Assembly: GCA_036494925.1 (NCBI GenBank)
Contig: DASXNR010000485.1
Span: forward strand, 1 to 20,451
Direction: 5' to 3'
Length of the DNA: 20,451 nucleotides
Source of the DNA: JAMXLO01 sp036494925
Lineage (GTDB): Bacteria > Pseudomonadota > Alphaproteobacteria > Acetobacterales > Acetobacteraceae
The stretch's first letter is position 1; each line of letters begins with the position of its first letter. Made by a program: the position numbers and the translations under genes. Of this stretch, positions 1 through 7,063 are shown piece by piece. The notes beneath the pieces were generated by a model. It was not told the DNA's origin. It searched no databases and saw only the letters and a list, made by a program, of their open reading frames with translations.

Positions 1-2
1 CC

Positions 3-506
3 GACTGCGAGGTCCCGGAGGACAATGTGCTGGGCCGCATCAACGATGGCGTGCGCGTGCTGATGAGTGGCCTGGACTACGAGCGGGCCGTGCTGGCGGC
101 GGGACCGCTCGGCATCATGCAGGCCTGCATGGACGCGGTGGTGCCATACGTGCACGAGCGGAAACAGTTCGGCCAGGCGATCGGCGAGTTCCAGCTCATG
201 CAGGGCAAACTCGCCGACATGTACACCACGATGAACGCCGCCAGGGCGTATGTATATACAGTGGCGAAGTCGTGCGACCGTGGCGAGACGACACGCAAGG
301 ACGCTGCCGGCGCCATTCTCTATGCGGCGGAGAAGGCGACATGGATGGCGCTGGAGGCGATCCAGTGTCTGGGTGGCAACGGCTATATCAACGACTACCC
401 GACCGGGCGGTTGCTGCGCGACGCCAAGCTGTACGAGATCGGCGCCGGCACCAGCGAGATCCGCCGGATGCTGATCGGCCGCGAATTGTTCCGCGAGACG
501 GCATGA
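3..506 (+). CDS. ivd: Isovaleryl-CoA dehydrogenase, C-terminal part (5' end outside window)
   Basis: This FAD enzyme oxidises isovaleryl-CoA to 3-methylcrotonyl-CoA in leucine breakdown and passes electrons to electron transfer flavoprotein. The frame is open from the window edge, so the N-terminal half is missing here. The visible part is the C-terminal helical domain of an acyl-CoA dehydrogenase. It includes MSGLDYERAVLA, whose Glu aligns with the catalytic base that isovaleryl-CoA dehydrogenases carry at this unusual position. It also has RKQFGQAIGEFQLMQGKLAD, the CLGGNGYINDYPTGRLLRD segment and the IGAGTSEIRRMLIGREL end, all very close to mitochondrial and bacterial IVD. It lies upstream of mccB and mccA, the next enzyme of the pathway, which supports IVD over a general short-chain acyl-CoA dehydrogenase. 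Confidence 0.93.
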   Translation, partial: DCEVPEDNVLGRINDGVRVLMSGLDYERAVLAAGPLGIMQACMDAVVPYVHERKQFGQAIGEFQLMQGKLADMYTTMNAARAYVYTVAKSCDRGETTRKDAAGAILYAAEKATWMALEAIQCLGGNGYINDYPTGRLLRDAKLYEIGAGTSEIRRMLIGRELFRETA

Positions 507-518
507 GGCGCACGTCAA

Positions 519-608
519 CGTCATGGCCGGGCTTGGCCCGGCCATCCACGTCTTTGCCAGATGCACGTCAGGAAGACGTGGATGGCCGGCAAGAGGCCGG
601 CCATGACG
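519..608. repeat. Twin-hairpin palindromic repeat (REP-like) between ivd and mccB
   Basis: Two 36-base arms (519-554 and 573-608) are inverted copies of each other, matching throughout except for a short central patch, and are separated by 18 bases. Each arm also folds alone: the left has a 10-bp stem around ATGGCCGGGC with a 3-base loop, and the right has a 9-bp stem with a 5-base loop. In any reading frame such elements give spurious peptides (WPGLARPSTS, GRQEAGHDG) that I recall as common in alphaproteobacterial genomes, so this is probably a dispersed non-coding repeat. It ends 13 bases before mccB and could act on the transcript as an attenuator or stabilising hairpin. That role is inferred. 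Confidence 0.85.
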
Positions 609-621
609 GAAGGGCGAGAGC

Positions 622-2211
622 ATGACCACTCTTCGCACCGCCGTCGATCCGCGATCGCCCGAATTCGCTGCCAATGCCGCGACAATGCGCGAACTGGTCG
701 CCGACCTCCGCGCCCGCGTGGCCGAGGTGAGCCTCGGTGGCGGCGAAACCTCGCGCCAACGCCATCTCGCGCGCAACAAGCTGCTGCCGCGCGATCGCGT
801 CGCAGGACTCATCGATCCCGGCTCGCCGTTTCTCGAACTGTCGCAGCTAGCTGCCTATGGCCTTTACGACAATGAGGTCCCTGCGGCCGGCATCGTTACC
901 GGCGTCGGGCGCGTTTCCGGGCGCGAATGCGTCATCGTCGCCAACGACGCCACGGTGAAGGGCGGCACCTATTTCCCGATCACCGTGAAGAAGCACCTCC
1001 GCGCGCAGGAGATCGCGCTGCACAACCGCCTGCCCTGCATCTATCTGGTGGATTCCGGCGGCGCCTTCCTGCCGATGCAGGACGAGATTTTCCCCGATCG
1101 CGATCATTTCGGCCGCATCTTCTTCAATCAGGCCAATCTGTCAGCGCAGGGAATTCCACAGATCGCCGCAGTGATGGGCTCGTGCACCGCCGGTGGCGCC
1201 TACGTCCCGGCGATGAGCGACGAGACCATCATCGTGCGCAAGCAGGGCACCATCTTCCTGGGCGGTCCGCCGCTGGTGCAGGCGGCGACCGGCGAGATCG
1301 TCAGCGCCGAGGACCTGGGCGGCGCCGACGTGCATGCGCGCACCTCCGGCGTGGTCGATCATTACGCGCACGACGACCGGCACGCGCTGGCGCTGTGCCG
1401 GCGCATCGTCGCTGGTCTCAACCACAGCAAGCAGCCGCAGGTCGCGCTGCGCGAGCCGCTGCCGCCCCGCTACGATCCCGCTGAACTGTACGGCGTCGTT
1501 CCCGCCAACCTGCGGGCAACCTATGACGCGCGCGAAGTGATCGCCCGCATCGTCGATGCCAGCGAGTTCGACGAGTTCAAACATCTGTATGGCACCACAC
1601 TGCTGTGCGGCTTTGCCCATATCCATGGCTATCCGGTCGGCATCCTCGCCAACAACGGCATTCTATTCTCAGAATCCGCACTGAAGGGCGCGCATTTCGT
1701 CGAACTGTGCAGCCAGCGCGGCATTCCCCTCGTGTTCCTGCAGAACATCACCGGCTTCATGGTCGGGCGGAAATACGAGGCGGGCGGTATCGCCAAGGAT
1801 GGCGCTAAACTGGTGACGGCGGTTTCCACCACGTCGGTGCCCAAGCTCACCGTTATCATTGGTGGCAGCTACGGCGCGGGCAACTATGGCATGTGTGGTC
1901 GCGCCTATGAACCGCGCTTCCTGTTCATGTGGCCTAATGCACGCATCTCGGTGATGGGCGGCGAGCAGGCCGCGACCGTGTTGGCACAGGTGCGTCGCAA
2001 CCGGGATACGAACCCAGACGAGGAGGAGGCATTCAAGGCGCCGATCCGCGCTCAATACGAACGGCAGGGCCATCCATACTACGCGACCGCACGTTTGTGG
2101 GACGACGCCATCATCGATCCGGTCGATACAAGGCGTGTGCTGGGCCTCGCGCTGTCGGCTGCGTTGAATGCGCCGATTCCGCCGACGCGCTTCGGCGTGT
2201 TCCGGATGTGA
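622..2211 (+). CDS. mccB: Methylcrotonyl-CoA carboxylase, carboxyltransferase (beta) subunit
   Basis: This 529-residue acyl-CoA carboxyltransferase moves CO2 from carboxybiotin on the alpha subunit to 3-methylcrotonyl-CoA, forming 3-methylglutaconyl-CoA in the cytoplasm. Length matches the MCC beta family (about 535). The N-terminal crotonase-like half has the ANDATVKGGTYFPITVKKH segment (about 108-125), LVDSGGAFLPMQ and the oxyanion-hole stretch SCTAGGAYVPAMSD (187-200). The C-terminal half has QNITGFMVG and IGGSYGAGNYGMCGRAYEP. The ATG at 622 follows a purine-rich GGAAGGGCGAGAG. The gene follows ivd and is 2 bases from mccA, so the two subunits should be made together. Geranyl-CoA carboxylase beta is a close alternative, but the ivd neighbour favours MCC. 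Confidence 0.93.
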   Translation: MTTLRTAVDPRSPEFAANAATMRELVADLRARVAEVSLGGGETSRQRHLARNKLLPRDRVAGLIDPGSPFLELSQLAAYGLYDNEVPAAGIVTGVGRVSGRECVIVANDATVKGGTYFPITVKKHLRAQEIALHNRLPCIYLVDSGGAFLPMQDEIFPDRDHFGRIFFNQANLSAQGIPQIAAVMGSCTAGGAYVPAMSDETIIVRKQGTIFLGGPPLVQAATGEIVSAEDLGGADVHARTSGVVDHYAHDDRHALALCRRIVAGLNHSKQPQVALREPLPPRYDPAELYGVVPANLRATYDAREVIARIVDASEFDEFKHLYGTTLLCGFAHIHGYPVGILANNGILFSESALKGAHFVELCSQRGIPLVFLQNITGFMVGRKYEAGGIAKDGAKLVTAVSTTSVPKLTVIIGGSYGAGNYGMCGRAYEPRFLFMWPNARISVMGGEQAATVLAQVRRNRDTNPDEEEAFKAPIRAQYERQGHPYYATARLWDDAIIDPVDTRRVLGLALSAALNAPIPPTRFGVFRM

Positions 2212-2213
2212 CC

Positions 2214-4229
2214 ATGTTGCGCACCCTGCTGATCGCCAATCGTGGCGAGATCGCCTGCCGCATCGCCCGCACTGCGCGGCGCATGGGCATCGAGACCGTC
2301 GCCGTGTATTCGGCGGCCGATGCCGAGGCGCTGCACGTGAAGGCCGCGGACCGTGCCATTCTGATCGGCCCGGCGCCGGCGCGCGACAGCTACCTCAACA
2401 TCCCCCACATCATCGAAGCGGCACGACGCGGCGGTGCGGATGCCATCCATCCTGGCTACGGCTTCCTGTCGGAGAATCCCGACTTTGCCGAGGCCTGCGC
2501 GCAGGCGGGGATCGTGTTCGTCGGACCACCGCCGTCGGCGATGCGCGCCATGGGGTCGAAGTCGGCCGCCAAGTCACTGATGGAACGTTCCGGCGTGCCG
2601 CTGCTGCCAGGCTATCACGGCGAGCGCCAGGACACAGCATACCTCGCCGATCAGGCAAACCGTATCGGCTTCCCGCTGATGATCAAGGCGGTGTCCGGCG
2701 GTGGCGGCCGGGGCATGCGCGTCGTGTCCGACGCAGCCGAATTCGGCATGGCGCTGGAAGCGGCCCGCCAGGAAGCCGCGTCCGCGTTCGGCGATGACCG
2801 TGTGCTGCTGGAACGCTATCTGACGCATCCGCGTCACATCGAGCTGCAGGTGTTCGCCGACCGGCACGGCAACGTCGTGCATCTGTTCGAGCGCGACTGC
2901 TCGGTGCAGCGCCGGCATCAGAAGGTGATCGAGGAGGCGCCCGCCCCAGGTCTCGATGACGATCGCCGCGCCGCGATGGGACGGGCCGCGATCGCGGCGG
3001 CACGTGCTGTCGGCTACGTAGGTGCCGGCACCGTGGAGTTCGTCGCGAATTCGGACGGCTTCTTTTTCCTGGAGATGAACACCCGCCTGCAGGTCGAGCA
3101 TCCGGTGACCGAGATGATCACCGGTTTCGATCTGGTCGAATGGCAGTTGCGCGTGGCCGCGGGTGAGCCCCTCCCGGTCGGGCAGGATGGGATCCGCATC
3201 GACGGCCATGCGATCGAGGCGCGTATCTACGCCGAGGACCCGGCGCGCGACTTCGCACCCTCCATCGGCCGCCTGGCGCTGTTCCGCACACCCGAGGCCT
3301 CGGGGAACATTCGAACCGATACCGGCTTCGCAACCGGCGATGAGGTTTCGGTCCACTACGACGCCATGCTCGCCAAATTGATCTGCCGCGGCACTACGCG
3401 TGACGAAGCGCTGCAAACATTGCGCCGCGCGCTGGCAGACACCGACGTGGTTGGCGTGGCCAGCAACCTCGATCTGCTCGGCCGCATCGCGGCGCATCCG
3501 GCATTCGCAGCCGGTGGTGTGGACACCGGCTTCATCGCGCGCCATGGCGAGAAGCTGCTGACGCCCCAGCGCGAGCCACCGGTGGAGGTGCTGGCAGCCG
3601 CCGCGCTGTGTGTGCTGATCGACGAGGCCGAAGCTGCCGCGAAGCTCGCGGCGTCGAGCGCCGATCCCCACTCGCCATGGCATGCGCGCGATCACTGGTG
3701 GTCGAACGCCACGTTCGAGCGTGAATTGCCGTTCATCGCCGACGGAGTGTCGATGCCGGTCAAGCTGCGCGGCGACGGCATCGGATGGCGGTTGACGATC
3801 GGCGGTCAGCGTATCGCTGCCAAGGCAACGCGGGCACGCGACGGCCGTATGGCGATGCTACTGGACGACGTGCGCGAACTCGTGTCGGTCATGCATGTCG
3901 GCGACACCGTTACGGTGCGCCGCAATGGCGAGACATGGCGGCTGCAAATGCCCGACCCGATGGCCTCGGCAGCCGAGGACGACGATGCCGGCGGCAGGCT
4001 CGTCGCGCCGATCCCGGGCCAGGTCACGCAGGTGGTGGCCGAACCGGGAATGGCAGTGAGGCGCGGTCAGGTCATGGTGGTGCTGGAGGCGATGAAGACG
4101 GTGTTCCGCCTTGCCGCGCCGGCCGACGGTGTCGTCGCGACCGTCTCCTGTCAGGCCGGCGACAGCGTCGTCGAAGGCCAGGTTCTGGTCGGCTTTGTCG
4201 AAGGCGACCCTGCCACTTCGACCGTGTGA
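2214..4229 (+). CDS. mccA: Methylcrotonyl-CoA carboxylase, biotin carboxylase/BCCP (alpha) subunit
   Basis: This 671-residue biotin-dependent subunit carboxylates its own biotin with ATP and bicarbonate and hands the carboxyl group to MccB. The biotin carboxylase domain covers about residues 1-450: LIANRGEIACRIARTARRMG at the start, the glycine-rich ATP loop SGGGGRGMR, ERDCSVQRRHQKVIEEAPAP, and FLEMNTRLQVEHPVTEM with the active-site residues. A linker/BT region follows. The biotinyl domain is at about 595-668, with the acceptor Lys near residue 628 in LEAMKTVF. Most relatives have AMKM, so the Thr after the Lys is a variant. The frame is open further upstream inside mccB, but the ATG at 2214 aligns with the family start and lies 2 bases after the mccB stop, implying translational coupling. 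Confidence 0.93.
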   Translation: MLRTLLIANRGEIACRIARTARRMGIETVAVYSAADAEALHVKAADRAILIGPAPARDSYLNIPHIIEAARRGGADAIHPGYGFLSENPDFAEACAQAGIVFVGPPPSAMRAMGSKSAAKSLMERSGVPLLPGYHGERQDTAYLADQANRIGFPLMIKAVSGGGGRGMRVVSDAAEFGMALEAARQEAASAFGDDRVLLERYLTHPRHIELQVFADRHGNVVHLFERDCSVQRRHQKVIEEAPAPGLDDDRRAAMGRAAIAAARAVGYVGAGTVEFVANSDGFFFLEMNTRLQVEHPVTEMITGFDLVEWQLRVAAGEPLPVGQDGIRIDGHAIEARIYAEDPARDFAPSIGRLALFRTPEASGNIRTDTGFATGDEVSVHYDAMLAKLICRGTTRDEALQTLRRALADTDVVGVASNLDLLGRIAAHPAFAAGGVDTGFIARHGEKLLTPQREPPVEVLAAAALCVLIDEAEAAAKLAASSADPHSPWHARDHWWSNATFERELPFIADGVSMPVKLRGDGIGWRLTIGGQRIAAKATRARDGRMAMLLDDVRELVSVMHVGDTVTVRRNGETWRLQMPDPMASAAEDDDAGGRLVAPIPGQVTQVVAEPGMAVRRGQVMVVLEAMKTVFRLAAPADGVVATVSCQAGDSVVEGQVLVGFVEGDPATSTV

Positions 4230-4314
4230 CGGCTGTTGCATCAATTGGCCCGGTATGGCCACAGTGGACTGCCTGGCGGCCGGAGTGCCGTGATTGGGCG
4301 TGTGGCTATCCCGT

Positions 4315-4322
4315 GAGAAGGA
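4315..4322 (+). promoter_or_regulatory. Ribosome binding site deciding the binding-protein start
   Basis: GAGAAGGA ends 10 bases before the ATG at 4333. That ATG opens directly into a signal peptide. An upstream in-frame TTG at 4294 would place charged residues (SREKDRN) before it and has no comparable site, so 4333 is the preferred start. Confidence 0.55.
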
Positions 4323-4332
4323 CCGGAACTCG

Positions 4333-5538
4333 ATGACTGGAAGGAAAGCGTATCTGGCCGCGGCCATATTGGCCGCTGCCGTAACGACAGGCGCGACGGC
4401 GGCGGACACACCAGGTGTCACCGCAACCGAAATCAAGATCGGCAACACCGTTCCCTATAGCGGTCCCGCATCGTCCTACAGCGTGCTCGGCAAGCTGGAG
4501 AGCGCGTATTTCGGCATGATGAACGAGAAGGGCGGCGTTGCCGGCCACAAGATCAATTTCATTTCGCTCGACGACAACTACAGCCCGCCGAAGACGGTGG
4601 AACAGATCCGCCGCCTGGTCGAAGAGGAGCAGGTCGCGTTCACCTTCGCGACGCTGGGCACGCCGACCAACAGCGCGATCGTGCGCTACATGAACCAGAA
4701 GAAGGTGCCGCAACTGTTCGTCTCGACCGGCGCCGACAAATGGGGCGACTACAAGCAGACGCCATGGACCATCGGCTGGCAGCCCAGCTACCGCACCGAG
4801 GCGCAGATCTACACCAAGTACATGCTGCAGCAGCACCCGGGCGCGAAGCTGGCTATCCTGTATCAGAACGATGACTTCGGGAAGGACTATCCGAACGGCG
4901 TCAAGGACGTGCTGGGCGACAAGTTCGACAAGATGGTGGTGACCGCCACCTACGAGACCACCGATCCGACCATCGACAGCCAGATCACCTCGCTGCAGGC
5001 TTCGGGTGCGGACGTTCTGCTGGTCGCCGCGATCCCCAAGTTCGCCGCGCAGGCGATCCGCAAGGTGCATGACCTGAACTGGAAGCCGACGTTCTTCCTG
5101 TCGAACGTTGCCATTTCGGTGGGTGCGGTGATGAAGCCGGCGGGGCCAGAGAACGGCATCGGCATCATCAGTGCCGCCTATCTGAAGGATTCGTCCGATC
5201 CTACCTGGAAGGACGATGCGGGCATGAACGAGTGGCGCGCATTCATGGACAAGTACATGCCGGGTGCCGACCAGACCGACGGCGGCTACATCGCGGCATA
5301 TGGCCTGTGCAAGACCATGCAGCAGGTGCTGGAGCAGGCGAATGGCGATTTCTCGCGGGCCAACATCATGAAGCAGGTCACCTCCCTGCATGATGTCGGG
5401 AACCCGGTCCTGCTGCCTGGCATCAAGATCAACACGAGCCCGACGAATTACCACCCCATCACGGCGATGCAGCTGGAGAAATGGGACGGTAAGACCTGGG
5501 TGCTGTTCGGCAGCGTGATCCAGGGCGCCGGGTCCTGA
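4333..5538 (+). CDS. Periplasmic branched-chain amino acid-type ABC transporter substrate-binding protein
   Basis: This 401-residue type-1 periplasmic binding protein of the LivJ/LivK (Peripla_BP_6) family captures a small ligand for an ABC importer. The N-terminus is a Sec signal: Arg-Lys at 4-5, an alanine-rich hydrophobic core, and cleavage likely after the ATA/AA near residues 23-24. The mature start, TPGVTATEIKIGNTVPYSGP, is typical of the family. It is followed by YFGMMNEKGGVAGHKINFIS, IRRLVEEEQVAF, the LAILYQNDDFGKDY hinge region and SLQASGADVLL. No permease or ATPase gene adjoins it, so it is an orphan here. The ligand cannot be read from sequence. Location after the leucine genes suggests a branched-chain amino or keto acid, but these proteins also bind aromatic acids and amides. 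A hairpin follows its stop. Confidence 0.88.
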   Translation: MTGRKAYLAAAILAAAVTTGATAADTPGVTATEIKIGNTVPYSGPASSYSVLGKLESAYFGMMNEKGGVAGHKINFISLDDNYSPPKTVEQIRRLVEEEQVAFTFATLGTPTNSAIVRYMNQKKVPQLFVSTGADKWGDYKQTPWTIGWQPSYRTEAQIYTKYMLQQHPGAKLAILYQNDDFGKDYPNGVKDVLGDKFDKMVVTATYETTDPTIDSQITSLQASGADVLLVAAIPKFAAQAIRKVHDLNWKPTFFLSNVAISVGAVMKPAGPENGIGIISAAYLKDSSDPTWKDDAGMNEWRAFMDKYMPGADQTDGGYIAAYGLCKTMQQVLEQANGDFSRANIMKQVTSLHDVGNPVLLPGIKINTSPTNYHPITAMQLEKWDGKTWVLFGSVIQGAGS

Positions 5539-5543
5539 GGTCT

Positions 5544-5572
5544 TCGGGCGCGGTGGTTCGCGCCGCGCCCGA
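5544..5572 (+). terminator. GC-rich hairpin after the binding-protein gene, possible terminator
   Basis: The 10-base arm TCGGGCGCGG (5544-5553) is perfectly complementary to CCGCGCCCGA (5563-5572) across a 9-base loop. It starts 5 bases after the TGA at 5536-5538. The bases that follow (GTCTTCATTCC) are only moderately T-rich, so it is a plausible intrinsic terminator or a transcript 3'-end stabiliser rather than a textbook terminator. It separates the binding protein from the phosphoesterase. Confidence 0.5.
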
Positions 5573-5604
5573 GTCTTCATTCCATTCCTGCGGGAGTTCT
5601 GGCG

Positions 5605-6993
5605 ATGGACATACTGAACGTCGTCGTTCTCATGCTGGAGAACCGCTCGTTCGACTGCATGTTCGGCCGGCTGCAGGACGTGCTGCCCGGGATCGATGGA
5701 CTGACAGGCGATGAGAGCAACATCTGGCATGATGGCAACGACGCGAAGGTCAAGGTCTGGAACGACCCTGGGCTGACCTCGTTCACCGCGACCATCCCGG
5801 ATCCCGATCCCGGCGAGCTGTACGCTGACATCGCGCTGCAACTGAACGGCCGTGACGGAAACTCGCCGATGGGCGGCTTTGTCGACAACTATATGGCGCA
5901 GCGGCCGGCCGACAAGCCGTACGACCAAAAGGCGGTAATGCACTACTTCACGCCGGATCAGGTGCCTGTGCTCACCCGGCTTGCCACCGAATTCGGCGTC
6001 TCTGACCGCTGGTTTGCATCGGCACCATGCCAGACCTGGCCCAACCGGTTCTTCGCCCATACCGGCACCGCGGCAGGTTACGTCAACAACGACCCGCCCC
6101 ACTTCCCTTACAAGATGCCGACCGTGTTCGGCCGGCTGGCCGAGAAGCACTGCGACTGGCGTGTCTATTTCCACGACGTACCGCAGGCGTCAACGCTGGC
6201 AACCCTGTGGGATGACGTCCCCAGACACTTTCGTTTCTTCAATGCATTCCTCGCCGATGCCGCGGCCGGCGCGTTGCCGAACTACAGCTTCATCGAGCCG
6301 CGCTATTTCACCGACAAGGTGCTGAACGTCCTTCCCAACGACATGCACCCGCCGCATAACATCATCTACGGCGAGCAGTTGGTGGCGCAGGTCTACAACG
6401 CGGTGCGGTCAGGGCCCAAATGGCAGCAGACCCTTCTGATCATAACATATGACGAACACGGCGGCTGCTATGACCATGTCCCGCCGCCGCCTGCGGTTCC
6501 GCCAAGCAATGACGATGCCGACCGGAGGTTCAACCGGTATGGCGTGCGCGTGCCGGCCGTGATCGTGTCACCGTATGTGCGTAAGGGCAGCATCATCCGC
6601 CCGCCCGGCGCGACGCCGTTCGATCACACCACCATCGCGGCGACGTTGCGCGCACTGTACGGCATTCGGCCCCTCACGGCGCGCGACGCGGCGGCGCCCG
6701 ATCTGCTGGGCGCGCTGGATGCGCAGGTCAGCAACAACGGCCCGGATCGGATCGTGGCGCCCGCACCTCCGCCCGCCGTTCCTGAAGTTGCTCGCGTCGC
6801 GAGCAAACCACCCAACGATCTGCAACGGAGCCTGTCAAACGCGACCGCGCTGCTGCCGACCATGGGAGCCAATGTCGCCGCTCACATTCAGCGGCTGACC
6901 GATGCGCCGTTGCAATTGCCGCCGCACGATTCTGTCGAGCAGGCGACTGTGGCTGTGGCGGCTCACATTAGAGCATTCCTGGGCATCGCGTGA
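5605..6993 (+). CDS. Phospholipase C/acid phosphatase-type phosphoesterase (PF04185 family)
   Basis: This 462-residue metal-dependent phosphoesterase of the alkaline phosphatase superfamily (bacterial phospholipase C and AcpA group) cleaves phosphate esters or phospholipid head groups. Family motifs are clear: VLMLENRSFDCMFG at 8-21, which holds the first metal-binding and nucleophile region, FASAPCQTWPNRFFAHTGT, TYDEHGGCYDHVPPP at 281-295, and RYGVRVPAVIVSPYVRKGS. The last 90 or so residues are proline/alanine-rich and I do not recognise them. Family members are usually exported by Tat or Sec, but this one begins straight at the catalytic core and no ATG, GTG or TTG lies upstream back to the preceding stop. 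It is therefore either cytoplasmic or a divergent member. The natural substrate is unknown. Confidence 0.88.
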   Translation: MDILNVVVLMLENRSFDCMFGRLQDVLPGIDGLTGDESNIWHDGNDAKVKVWNDPGLTSFTATIPDPDPGELYADIALQLNGRDGNSPMGGFVDNYMAQRPADKPYDQKAVMHYFTPDQVPVLTRLATEFGVSDRWFASAPCQTWPNRFFAHTGTAAGYVNNDPPHFPYKMPTVFGRLAEKHCDWRVYFHDVPQASTLATLWDDVPRHFRFFNAFLADAAAGALPNYSFIEPRYFTDKVLNVLPNDMHPPHNIIYGEQLVAQVYNAVRSGPKWQQTLLIITYDEHGGCYDHVPPPPAVPPSNDDADRRFNRYGVRVPAVIVSPYVRKGSIIRPPGATPFDHTTIAATLRALYGIRPLTARDAAAPDLLGALDAQVSNNGPDRIVAPAPPPAVPEVARVASKPPNDLQRSLSNATALLPTMGANVAAHIQRLTDAPLQLPPHDSVEQATVAVAAHIRAFLGIA

Positions 6994-7063
6994 GCGCTGT
7001 GCGGGTTTGACAATCCCGCTGGCAGGCCGACAGTCTGCCGCGCCCGTAGCAGGAGACTGAGCC

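Noticed and set aside
2097..2213. Upstream extension of mccA into mccB
   Set aside because: The family N-terminus LRTLLIANRGEIA begins at 2214, 2 bases after the mccB stop. The extra 39 residues have no similarity to MCC alpha.
4306..6174. Long open frame (about 620 codons) on the minus strand across the binding protein and phosphoesterase genes
   Set aside because: It is antisense to two clear genes, has no recognisable domain, is rich in Arg/His/Leu as expected from G+C-rich antisense frames, and spans the strong hairpin at 5544-5572.
7007..7012. TTGACA as a -35 box upstream of the dehydratase gene
   Set aside because: The hexamer is perfect, but no -10-like sequence lies 16-18 bases downstream (ACAGTC is poor), so a promoter is not supported.
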